Made by a program: the position numbers and the translations under genes. From contig JAFXBK010000086.1 of NCBI GenBank assembly GCA_017521825.1, forward strand, positions 1-55,022: a stretch of 55,022 bases of DNA, given 5' to 3'. This document shows positions 48,302 through 54,933 of this stretch, piece after piece. The notes below the pieces were generated by a model. That model saw nothing but the letters and a program-made list of their open reading frames with translations, was not told where the DNA came from and did not search any database. The stretch is from Oscillospiraceae bacterium (GTDB taxonomy: Bacteria; Bacillota; Clostridia; Oscillospirales; Ruminococcaceae). The first letter of the stretch is position 1; every line of letters starts with the position of its first letter.

Positions 48302-48652
48302 TTAATAATTATTTAAAACAGGATCCCCTACAAGATTAAAATTTTCCAACTTTACTTCTCCATTTTCATCTATCCAAGCAATTGCTCCAAAGTCAACCGT
48401 ATATCTATTTCCGTCCATGGTTCTAATCGATAACTCACCATATAAATCATAACCATCTAATTCGTTCGGTGTGATGTTCATGTAATTACATGAAGTAGAA
48501 AGTATGTTTTGATAAGTTGATACGCAATACATATAAGATTTTAACACAATTGCAGATTCCAAACTTTCCTTTTCTTCTTTACTAATAGAATCACAAGACG
48601 CAAAGCTAAAAAGCATTAATAAGCTTAATAAAACAACAAGAATTTTTTTCAT
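48302..48652 (-). CDS. small lipoprotein (cargo block 1)
   Basis: A 116-residue lipoprotein, signal peptide ending MLFSFASC20. The mature domain has a conserved-looking YGELSIRTMDGNRYTVDFGAIAWIDENGEVKLENF ending. I do not recognise it. The ATG at 48652 has AGAGGTG seven bases upstream; the GTG at 48661 overlaps that site. It follows the cysteine-rich gene by 12 bp. Codons are more AT-rich (AAT, TAT, ATA) than in neighbouring core genes, fitting foreign origin. Confidence 0.7.
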   Translation of the reverse strand: MKKILVVLLSLLMLFSFASCDSISKEEKESLESAIVLKSYMYCVSTYQNILSTSCNYMNITPNELDGYDLYGELSIRTMDGNRYTVDFGAIAWIDENGEVKLENFNLVGDPVLNNY

Positions 48653-48664
48653 TACTTTCACCTC

Positions 48665-48844
48665 TTATTTTTTATCACGATTTTTCTGACAAATTTTACA
48701 TACGCTAACTGCTCGGCCATCATATTCAACAGCTTCGTTTTCGTTATTGAATACAATATATTCAGGCATTGGTTTAGCGTGACAACAGCACCCTTCAATA
48801 TGAAGGCAGTTTGTTTTTGGGTTGTATATGTATTTTCTCGCCAT
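48665..48844 (-). CDS. small cysteine-rich Ada-like zinc-binding protein (cargo block 1)
   Basis: A 59-residue protein with C13, C19-C20-C21, C49 and C52 and H15. The pattern NPKTNCLHIEGC...NNENEAV...VCKICQKN resembles the stand-alone Ada-type metal-binding domain (NxxxxxFHxxxC...C..C) found in nucleases and small binding proteins. AAAGGAGGG precedes the ATG at 48844; a longer reading upstream overlaps hairpins and is rejected. Probable first gene of a two-gene unit. Confidence 0.65.
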   Translation of the reverse strand: MARKYIYNPKTNCLHIEGCCCHAKPMPEYIVFNNENEAVEYDGRAVSVCKICQKNRDKK

Positions 48845-48915
48845 AACTACCCTCCTTTCGCAATAAAAAAGTGCGCAGCCGAAGCCACGCACTAAAAAAC
48901 ACATAGCCTCGCTTG

Positions 48916-49027
48916 CTGCGACACAAATCTTTTCATACCTATTTGAGCATACGAAAATAAGAGGCTGTGTTTTTATCAAAAATAAAAACACACCCAAACA
49001 GGTATAAAATATTTGATTTGCGTCGCA
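48916..49027. repeat. imperfect fold-back element
   Basis: Left arm GCGACACAAATC (48918-48929) and right arm GATTTGCGTCGC (49014-49025) pair with one mismatch, and ATACCTATTTG pairs with the inner CAAACAGGTAT. The inner hairpin GTGTTTTTAT/ATAAAAACAC lies at 48967-48991. It lies upstream of the minus-strand cargo genes. Confidence 0.6.
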
Positions 49028-49090
49028 ACTTTATTATATCACTTAAAACAAAAATAACAACCCTAAACTGTCAGCATATGCATAACGTCA

Positions 49091-49158
49091 ACAACGTTTG
49101 GCACTCCTGGGAAATGCCCGAAGAGGACGACGAAGATTAATTTTAATCGATATAAAAA
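49091..49158 (+). repeat. yebC 3'-end repeat, copy B
   Basis: ACAACGTTTGGCACTCCTGG onward; would encode NVWHSWEMPEEDDED and a stop. It differs from yebC by CAC for CAT and in the acidic tail, then continues with the same TTAATTTTAATC text. Confidence 0.9.
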
Positions 49159-49187
49159 GACCCGCTCAAAGCGGGTCTTTTTTTATT
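49153..49187 (+). terminator. terminator after repeat B
   Basis: AAAAAGACCCGCTC, AAA region, GCGGGTCTTTTTTT; identical to that after repeat C and unlike the one after yebC. Confidence 0.88.
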
Positions 49188-49268
49188 TTCGCCGAATTAT
49201 TGTAGGGCGGGGGCTTGCTCCCGCCGGTTTTTATATTGATTTTAATTTATGAAAGTAATATAATAAAT

Positions 49269-49380
49269 TTGCTACACAAATTTTATATTTCCCTATGCAG
49301 AAGTGTGTATTTTTACTTCCGGTAAAAATGCATGCTCTATTTCCGCATACTTCTGTATAGTGGTAAAATTTGTGTAGCAA
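49269..49380. repeat. fold-back element with perfect 17-bp ends
   Basis: TTGCTACACAAATTTTA at 49269-49285 and its exact reverse complement at 49364-49380. Inside, CTATGCAGAAGTGTG pairs with CGCATACTTCTGTATAG and TTTTTACTTCCGGTAAAAA forms the centre, so nearly the whole 112 bp folds. MITE-like; no coding capacity. Confidence 0.8.
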
Positions 49381-49402
49381 CAAACGGAGCTATGTATTTT
49401 TC

Positions 49403-49434
49403 ATGCGTAGCTTCGGCTACGCATTTTTTATTTT
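49403..49434 (+). terminator. hairpin with T-run directly before a lipoprotein gene
   Basis: GCGTAGC, TTCG loop, GCTACGC, then TTTTTTATTTT, ending a few bases before AAGGAGAG of the gene at 49449. It could insulate the gene from read-through or act as an attenuator. Confidence 0.65.
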
Positions 49435-49448
49435 AAGGAGAGAATAAA

Positions 49449-50090
49449 ATGAAAAAAGTATTGTTGTTAATTCTTGCCCTGCTTATGCTCTGCGCTTGCG
49501 GAGTTCAAGAAGAACATCAGGACGAAATTACTATTGACAAAGAACTTATTTCCGAAAACCCTATCGCAGAAGATTCTGCTGAACAAAAACAAGAGGATAA
49601 TAAACAAGAAAATGATACTCAACAAACCTATGAAAAAACTATCGTTGCACATACAAATTTTGAACTTGAAAATGGTGGATTTGAACCGGAATTTATTGTA
49701 ACTCTTAGTGAAGATTTAATTCTTGAAGGAGAAGGCGATAATCTATCTGTTATTTTCCCTGACGAAAACAGCTTGTTGCTTGGTTGGTGTTTCATTTACG
49801 AAATTAGAGAATATGATAAATATGATAATCCTTTATACTACTATGATAACCCAGAAGAATCTCTTGGTTATATTTCGCACGAAACAGTTAATTGCGGTTC
49901 CTATGAATGTTTGAGAATAACCAATCAACAATACAGTGGCAAAGAGGATTCCAACTCTGTTTTTTACAGATTTGATTATTTTGTAAAAGTCAATGGAACC
50001 GAAATACTCAGTCTGTCTTTCTTTGCTCCAAATAATCTCGAAAACACGCTAAAAACACAAGAGGATTTTATTTCAACCATAAAAAGATAA
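49449..50090 (+). CDS. lipoprotein of unknown function (cargo block 2)
   Basis: A 213-residue lipoprotein: signal peptide ends LMLCAC17, then an Asp/Glu/Gln/Asn-rich linker (about 20-55), then a globular domain (about 60-213) with HTNFELENGGFEPEFIVTLS and NGTEILSLSFFAPNNLENTL segments. The domain looks like those of small PsbP- or SipL-like secreted proteins but I cannot name it. AAGGAGAG precedes the ATG. AT-rich codons differ from core genes. It is bracketed by yebC repeats B and C. Confidence 0.72.
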   Translation: MKKVLLLILALLMLCACGVQEEHQDEITIDKELISENPIAEDSAEQKQEDNKQENDTQQTYEKTIVAHTNFELENGGFEPEFIVTLSEDLILEGEGDNLSVIFPDENSLLLGWCFIYEIREYDKYDNPLYYYDNPEESLGYISHETVNCGSYECLRITNQQYSGKEDSNSVFYRFDYFVKVNGTEILSLSFFAPNNLENTLKTQEDFISTIKR

Positions 50091-50113
50091 AGCTTTCAAA
50101 CGCATTCGCATTG

Positions 50114-50178
50114 ACAACGTTTGGCATTCCTGGGAAATGCCCGAAGAGGACGAAGATTAATTTTAATCAAGATAAAAA
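50114..50178 (+). repeat. yebC 3'-end repeat, copy C
   Basis: ACAACGTTTGGCATTCCTGG onward; would encode NVWHSWEMPEEDED and a stop, then the same TTAATTTTAATCAAGATAAA as in yebC. Confidence 0.9.
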
Positions 50179-50205
50179 GACCCGCTCAAAGCGGGTCTTT
50201 TTTTG
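50173..50205 (+). terminator. terminator after repeat C
   Basis: AAAAAGACCCGCTC / GCGGGTCTTTTTTT, same as after repeat B. Confidence 0.88.
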
Positions 50206-50253
50206 TTGCTTTATGTTTTTTGGAGATGTATAATGTAGAAAAGAGGTGGTATT

Positions 50254-51132
50254 ATGAAAAAAATTATTTCACTGTTTTTTGCCGTTTTATTTATTTTCAC
50301 TTTTTCTGTCTGTGCTTTCGGAGAAGAAATTTCTGTCGAAGAATTTGAACTGACTCTCACTTTCCCCGAAAACTGGTTCGTTGTAACAAAAAATTCCACA
50401 GAGGACGAAGAAGTTTTTAAAGATTATCTCTATTATGAAGATACTCTGAAATATCTTGAGGAAACCGGTCTTTCTGTTTATGCTATAACAAAAGACGGAA
50501 CCGACGATTTTGAACTTCAGCTTGAGTATCACACAGATTATTATTCTTTTGGAGACCTTTCCTCTTCTGATTTTAAAAAACTTTGCAACCAGCTTGAAAC
50601 CACCTGGTCCTCTTATGGCTACAGTGATTGCAAGGCAGAAGCTTACAGCTGTCCTTCCGGATCTTTCGTAAAAATCAAATATAACTATCTTTATGATGGG
50701 GATACGATCTATGCCGTTGATTATGTCGGATATATAGACAATGTCTATTGCGTTTTTTCATATTATTCCTATGACGGTGTAATTCATTCCGAAGAGTTAA
50801 AAGCGGTTGAGAGTGTTGTTGGCCACGTAAAAAGTTCAAATGTCCTTCCGGAGTATGAAAGCTCCGGTTCTTCCTCGAGATTTTCTTTCAGAAGCATTAA
50901 AGCAATCGGCGGTGCCATTATAGCTTCCTTTGCCGGAATATTTGCCTGGATAAAGGCAAAACTCGGAAAGAAAAAAGAGACCGAAGATACCGTTCTTCAA
51001 AGTAGCGAAACTTTTGAAAATCCCGCGCCCGAAACTCCTATTGACAAATTTGATTTCAAATGCCCTGGCTGCGGAGCAATGATTTCGGAAGATGAACATT
51101 TTTGTCCCCTTTGCGGTGAAAAAATCAAATAA
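50254..51132 (+). CDS. secreted-domain membrane protein with C-terminal zinc ribbon (cargo block 3)
   Basis: A 292-residue protein: signal peptide (1-23), an extracytoplasmic domain (about 25-195) with LTLTFPENWFVVTKNS typical of PsbP-like secreted domains, a Ser-rich linker, a membrane helix (AIGGAIIASFAGIFAWIKA, about 215-233), and a cytoplasmic tail ending in a zinc ribbon (C270, C273, C284, C287). AGAGGTGG precedes the ATG. Its function is unknown; the layout suggests transmembrane signalling. It lies between repeat C and the inverted fragment D. Confidence 0.78.
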   Translation: MKKIISLFFAVLFIFTFSVCAFGEEISVEEFELTLTFPENWFVVTKNSTEDEEVFKDYLYYEDTLKYLEETGLSVYAITKDGTDDFELQLEYHTDYYSFGDLSSSDFKKLCNQLETTWSSYGYSDCKAEAYSCPSGSFVKIKYNYLYDGDTIYAVDYVGYIDNVYCVFSYYSYDGVIHSEELKAVESVVGHVKSSNVLPEYESSGSSSRFSFRSIKAIGGAIIASFAGIFAWIKAKLGKKKETEDTVLQSSETFENPAPETPIDKFDFKCPGCGAMISEDEHFCPLCGEKIK

Positions 51133-51138
51133 TCAAAT

Positions 51139-51169
51139 AAAAAAAGACCCGCAAAGCGGGTCTTTTTTG
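51139..51169 (+). terminator. terminator of the zinc-ribbon gene
   Basis: AAAAAGACCCGC/GCGGGTCTTTTTT, almost the same hairpin as after repeats B and C. Confidence 0.88.
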
Positions 51170-51171
51170 TT

Positions 51172-51199
51172 GTGCCAAACGTTGTTAACGTCATCGTTG
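51172..51199 (-). repeat. inverted fragment of the yebC 3' end, copy D
   Basis: On the minus strand AACGATGACGTTAACAACGT, then TTGGCAC. It matches yebC 48126-48151 with one mismatch in the left part and breaks off right after TTTGGCA. Confidence 0.75.
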
Positions 51200-51204
51200 C
51201 CAAC

Positions 51205-51236
51205 AAAAAATGCCCGCTCTCTTGAGCGGGCATAAT
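51205..51236 (-). terminator. terminator of the FakA-C-like gene
   Basis: TGCCCGCTC/GAGCGGGCA hairpin (51211-51232); on the minus strand it is followed by six T. Confidence 0.85.
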
Positions 51237-51242
51237 TTTTTA

Positions 51243-51500
51243 TCAACCTTTAAGGCCTCTGGACTGGCGGTCCATATCCTCAACAACAATGTCGAAAATT
51301 TCGCCTTTGGTGGCGCAATATTCAAGAACTTTCCAAGGGGTGTTGGTGTGGTAATGGAGCTTGATAAGTTCTTCGTCGCCGACTACAATAAGGCAGTCGC
51401 CGGGGATTTCGGTCATAAGATAATCGTGGATTTCGTCCTCATCAAGGTCGGTGCCTTCGATAAGAAGCTGGGTGTCATATCTGTATTCGGTTTCTTCCAT
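51243..51500 (-). CDS. stand-alone FakA/YloV C-terminal-domain-like protein
   Basis: An 85-residue cytosolic protein. The text YRYDTQLLIEG...IPGDCLIVVGDEELIKLHYHTNTPWKVLEYCATKGEI matches the C-terminal domain of fatty-acid kinase subunit FakA (YloV, DhaL-like), where GDSLVVVGDE..VKVHVHT is typical. The kinase domain is absent. AAGGAGG lies inside the end of the upstream gene, so the two are coupled. It could bind a partner kinase encoded elsewhere; this is inference. Confidence 0.72.
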   Translation of the reverse strand: MEETEYRYDTQLLIEGTDLDEDEIHDYLMTEIPGDCLIVVGDEELIKLHYHTNTPWKVLEYCATKGEIFDIVVEDMDRQSRGLKG

Positions 51501-51504
51501 TAGA

Positions 51505-52011
51505 TTAGTCCTCCTTGTTTTCTGCTTCTGCTGCAGCCTTTGCGGCGGCTTTCTGTGCTTCATATTCGTCGCGTTCGCGGCAAATCTGCGCCATAACTTC
51601 TTTAATAGCTTCTTTTCTTGCTTCGTCGGTTACGGTGCGCTGGAATTTGCCTTGAGATTCATCTATCTGGCGGCCGCGGTCTTCGCTGTAAACTTCGCCG
51701 GGAAGTCCCATTCCGCAGGAAAGAGCGGTAAGAAGAGCGTTGCCCTCGGCTTTTGCGGCGTCGATAAATCCGGATTCAAAACCCGCTTCATCCCTTTCGA
51801 TAATAGGGGTATAAATATGGGGAGAAACGGTTGCGTCTTCGCTGACCGCGCCTTTGGTTACCATCTGGAGAAGAACAACGCGGATAGCGTCAATGCGGTT
51901 TGGGGTAACGGCGTTTCCAAGAGCTGCCTTGGTAAGTGCATGAAGGGTCATCTGGCCGTTTTCCCAAAGAATTTCCATCAGCTCGCGCTGGGTTCCGGTA
52001 AGTTTTATCAT
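51505..52011 (-). CDS. BlaI/MecI-like winged-helix protein
   Basis: A 168-residue protein whose first 75 residues (LTGTQRELMEILWENGQMTLHALTKAA...IDAIRVVLLQMVTKGAVSED) have the winged-helix pattern of penicillinase repressors. The C-terminal third is a charged helix with an alanine/glutamate-rich end (AQKAAAKAAAEAENKED) that may be a coiled coil. No BlaR/MecR sensor protease is nearby. GGAGGA precedes the ATG. It forms a two-gene unit with the FakA-C-like gene. Moderately sure of the fold, not of the role. Confidence 0.62.
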   Translation of the reverse strand: MIKLTGTQRELMEILWENGQMTLHALTKAALGNAVTPNRIDAIRVVLLQMVTKGAVSEDATVSPHIYTPIIERDEAGFESGFIDAAKAEGNALLTALSCGMGLPGEVYSEDRGRQIDESQGKFQRTVTDEARKEAIKEVMAQICRERDEYEAQKAAAKAAAEAENKED

Positions 52012-52060
52012 TTAAAATTCCTCCGTGAAGTAGATTAAACAAATTTAATGGATAGAATAT

Positions 52061-52089
52061 ATTATAGCACCTTTTTGCATTTTTTGCAA
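52061..52089 (-). promoter_or_regulatory. promoter of the BlaI-like gene
   Basis: Minus-strand TTGCAA (52089-52084), 17-bp spacer, TATAAT (52066-52061). Confidence 0.65.
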
Positions 52090-52093
52090 AGGG

Positions 52094-52813
52094 TTATATT
52101 ACGGAGCCGCCGTTTACGTTAAGAACCGCTCCGGTCATATAGGAAGCTTTTTCGCCTGCGGCGAAAAAAACCGCCTCCGCAATTTCCTCCGGCTTTCCGA
52201 TATATCCAAGGGCGGATTCTTCCGCAACCGCTTCCAAATCCTCTTTGCTGAAGCGGGCGTTCATCTCGGTATCAACCGCTCCCGGTGCAACGCAGTTTAC
52301 CCGGATTCCGGAAGGGCCGAGTTCCTTTGCCATGGCCTTTGTATAGCCGATTACAGCCGCTTTTGTTGCGGAATAGTGACATTCGCAGGAACCGCCGGTT
52401 ATGCCCCAGATGGACGAAATATTGACTATGGAGCCGCTTTGGTTTTTAATCATATTTCCTATGGCGCGCTTGGAACAGTTGAAAACTCCTTTTACGTTAA
52501 CGCCGAAAATCCTTTCCCATTCCTCATCGCTGCAATCCTGGAAAAGTCCGAAGGTGGAAATTCCGGCGTTGTTGATAAGGACCGAAACCTCGCCCATTTC
52601 CTTTTCGATTTCATCAAACATTTTGCAAACGGCGGAATAATCGGAAACGTCGGCGCAAAAGGCTTTTCCGCCGATTTTTTCCGCAAGGGCTTTTGCCTTC
52701 TCTTCGCTTTTTTCAAAGTTCACCGCAACAAGATAACCTTCCGCGGCGAATTTTTCGCAAATCGCTTTTCCGATTCCCCGGCTTCCGCCGGTTACAAGAA
52801 CAACCTTTTTCAA
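52094..52813 (-). CDS. fabG: 3-oxoacyl-ACP reductase-like short-chain dehydrogenase
   Basis: Short-chain dehydrogenase/reductase of 239 residues, NADPH-dependent by pattern. TGGSRGIG (8-15), NNAG (81-84), S134, Y147 and K151 (YSATK) form the cofactor and catalytic sites. FabG reduces 3-ketoacyl-ACP in fatty acid synthesis, but no fab genes are nearby, so another ketone substrate is possible. The TTG at 52813 follows GAGGTG; the longer in-frame reading is rejected. Confidence 0.88.
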   Translation of the reverse strand: MKKVVLVTGGSRGIGKAICEKFAAEGYLVAVNFEKSEEKAKALAEKIGGKAFCADVSDYSAVCKMFDEIEKEMGEVSVLINNAGISTFGLFQDCSDEEWERIFGVNVKGVFNCSKRAIGNMIKNQSGSIVNISSIWGITGGSCECHYSATKAAVIGYTKAMAKELGPSGIRVNCVAPGAVDTEMNARFSKEDLEAVAEESALGYIGKPEEIAEAVFFAAGEKASYMTGAVLNVNGGSVI

Positions 52814-52876
52814 AAGCGGCACCTCACTTTTATAAATTACCTTTATAATAATATCATGCGCTTTTATTTTTAGCAA

Positions 52877-52905
52877 TTGTTATTTTTTCAAAATGGTGCT
52901 ATACT
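52877..52905 (+). promoter_or_regulatory. promoter of alaX
   Basis: TTGTTA (52877-52882), 17-bp spacer, TATACT (52900-52905). Confidence 0.6.
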
Positions 52906-52936
52906 CTTTTTATAAAAGGCAAAGGGAGGTTTTCCC

Positions 52937-54088
52937 ATGTTACCAACAAGGCGTCTTTTTGATGAAGATGCATATTTAACCGAGTTTGAGGCAAAGGTTC
53001 TTTCCTGCACCGAAGCTGAAACGGGTTTTGATATTGTTCTTGACCAAACCGCTTTTTTCCCGGAAGGCGGCGGCCAGTTCCCGGATAAAGGAACTTTGAA
53101 CGAAGTCGAAGTTCTCGACGTTCAGGAAGATAAGGACGGAGTTATCCACCATTTTACAAGAATCGGTTTTGCGCCGGGCGAAAAAGTTCACGGCAAAATC
53201 GATTGGGACCAGCGCTTTGATTTTATGCAACAGCACAGCGGCGAACATATTTTTTCCGGTCTTGCCCACAAAAAATTCGGCGCAAACAACGTCGGTTTCC
53301 ATCTTGGCTATGAGGAAACCACCATCGACCTTGATGTTCCACTTTCCGAAAAAGACGTTCTTGAACTTGAGCTTCTTGCGAACGAAGCGGTTTATAAAAA
53401 CCTTCCGATAGAAATAAGTTACCCTTCCGAAGAGGAACTTGAGGTTCTTCCCTACCGAAGCAAAAAGAAACTTTCCGGAAAAATCAGAATCGTTACCTTC
53501 CCGGGTTATGATATCTGCGCCTGCTGCGGAACACACGTTAAGCGCACCGGTGAAATCGGAATAATCAAGCTCACCGCCTTCCAGAATTATAAAGGCGGAA
53601 CAAGGCTTTTTATGCTTTGCGGAAAGCGCGCTTTTAAAGATTACCAAAGCAAAAACGGCGACGTTATAAAAGTCACCAATTTCCTTTCCGTAAAACCGAA
53701 CGAACTTTGTCTTGCGGTAAAACGGCTTGAAAACGAAATTACCGAACACAAAATTTACGAATCCTCCCTTAAAAAAGAGCTTTTTGCGCTTAAGGCGGAA
53801 AAACTTGGAACCGGCGAAAAAATCTGCGTTTTTGAAAGCGGAATGACCCCTGACGAACTTCGAAGATATTGCTTAACCCTTTCAGAAAATTTTAAAATTG
53901 CGGCGGTTTTCTGCGGAAAAGAAGGGGATTATAAATATTCCGTTTCTTCCAAAACCGAAAATTGCGCGGCTGTTGCAAAAGAACTTAATGCAAAATTTTC
54001 CGGCCGGGGCGGCGGAAAACCGGAGCTTGTTCAGGGCGGATGCGCCGGAAAAGCTTCGGAAATCGAAGATTTTTTCAACAATTTGTAA
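52937..54088 (+). CDS. AlaX-L-type alanyl-tRNA editing protein
   Basis: Trans-editing enzyme that hydrolyses Ser- or Gly-tRNA(Ala) (383 residues, long AlaX form). Zinc ligands H100 and H104 (QQHSGEH) and C196 and H200 (CCGTH) are intact. The N-terminal part resembles the AlaRS glycine-rich region (FFPEGGGQFPDKG), and the C-terminal DHHA1-like domain ends with FSGRGGGKPELVQGG. AAGGGAGG precedes the ATG. The AlaRS gene itself is not in the window. Confidence 0.94.
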   Translation: MLPTRRLFDEDAYLTEFEAKVLSCTEAETGFDIVLDQTAFFPEGGGQFPDKGTLNEVEVLDVQEDKDGVIHHFTRIGFAPGEKVHGKIDWDQRFDFMQQHSGEHIFSGLAHKKFGANNVGFHLGYEETTIDLDVPLSEKDVLELELLANEAVYKNLPIEISYPSEEELEVLPYRSKKKLSGKIRIVTFPGYDICACCGTHVKRTGEIGIIKLTAFQNYKGGTRLFMLCGKRAFKDYQSKNGDVIKVTNFLSVKPNELCLAVKRLENEITEHKIYESSLKKELFALKAEKLGTGEKICVFESGMTPDELRRYCLTLSENFKIAAVFCGKEGDYKYSVSSKTENCAAVAKELNAKFSGRGGGKPELVQGGCAGKASEIEDFFNNL

Positions 54089-54136
54089 TTAATTTTATTC
54101 GTTATACAAAAAGTAAAGGAAAAGAGGCTGTAAAAA

Positions 54137-54883
54137 ATGGATAACTACGATGTTGTAAAAATTGTTAAAAAACATCTTGCCGCTGAATTCAACGGCAAAG
54201 AGCAGGATTTCGATTCCTATAAAATTGTTGTAACCGAACTCAAAGAAAACGGAAACAAAGCGATGAAAGCCGCCTGCTTCGGCTCAAGCGCGGTTTTCTC
54301 CGTTCTTCCGAAAATGGTTCCGGACTTCAAAAGAATTTTTGAAGGCAAAGATCCGGACTGGATTTTTGAAACCAATTCTCTCATAATGCTTGCGGAAATC
54401 CTTTATCTCCATGGCCACACCATCGATGATATGTATCAGTACAGCGTTCCGGATTTCAGCCTTCCGAAAACCGAGGCTAAATACGATATTGAGGTTATTG
54501 AATCCGGTTTCGATAAATTCAAGAGCGAACCCCTTGCAAAAGAAGTTTTCGATCTTGAAAGCCACGGTCCCATCGTTCTTATGCTCCGGGCAAAGAAAAA
54601 CGGAAAGACTATCGCCGTTGCCGGCGCTTATGATGAAGGCGATTCTCTCTGGCAGATAAGCCTTGCCGTTGCCGAAGAAGAACGTTTCGGCTTCGCAATG
54701 GAAAATGTTCTTGCGGTCGTTAAAGATATCGTTATCGAAAAAGGCAAAATTCCTTATTTCGGCGGCCCTTCCTGCAAAATTTCCCCGAATACCGCTTCCA
54801 CTGCGGGTTTCTTCCCCTGCTGGACCCAAATTGTTTCCAGACCCCGCGAAGACGAATTCCTTAACCTTCACGGAACAAGATAA
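54137..54883 (+). CDS. GNAT-like acetyltransferase-fold protein
   Basis: A 248-residue protein in two parts. The C-terminal half (about 145-245) follows the GNAT pattern, with IAVAGAYDEGDSLWQISLAV, a helix RFGFAMENVLAVVKDIVIEKGKIPYFG, and TASTAGFFPCWTQIVSRP, similar to FR47/GNAT acetyltransferases where the AGF text is conserved. The N-terminal half is not recognised. It lies 48 bp after alaX and may be co-transcribed. AAAGAGG precedes the ATG. Confidence 0.65.
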   Translation: MDNYDVVKIVKKHLAAEFNGKEQDFDSYKIVVTELKENGNKAMKAACFGSSAVFSVLPKMVPDFKRIFEGKDPDWIFETNSLIMLAEILYLHGHTIDDMYQYSVPDFSLPKTEAKYDIEVIESGFDKFKSEPLAKEVFDLESHGPIVLMLRAKKNGKTIAVAGAYDEGDSLWQISLAVAEEERFGFAMENVLAVVKDIVIEKGKIPYFGGPSCKISPNTASTAGFFPCWTQIVSRPREDEFLNLHGTR

Positions 54884-54888
54884 AGTCA

Positions 54889-54933
54889 TGACCACCCCTA
54901 AAAGGGGTGGCTTGGAACGCCCTGTAAGGGCTT
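54889..54933. repeat. two adjacent hairpins at the window edge
   Basis: CCACCCC, TAAAA loop, GGGGTGG (54891-54909), then GCCCTGTAAGGGC (54919-54931). There is no T-run. This pairing resembles the structured end of an IS200/IS605-type element or a related repeat, but the window stops before this can be judged. Confidence 0.4.

Larger units (their letters stand above)
48845..49448. other. intergenic region with fold-back elements and yebC repeat B
   Basis: About 600 bp without a gene. In order: hairpin GTGCG/CGCAC (48870-48892); a 112-bp fold-back (48916-49027); yebC repeat B and its terminator (49091-49187); a GC-rich hairpin GGCGGGGGC/GCTCCCGCC (49206-49224); a second 112-bp fold-back with perfect ends (49269-49380); and a UUCG-loop hairpin (49405-49431) before the next gene. 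Confidence 0.75.
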
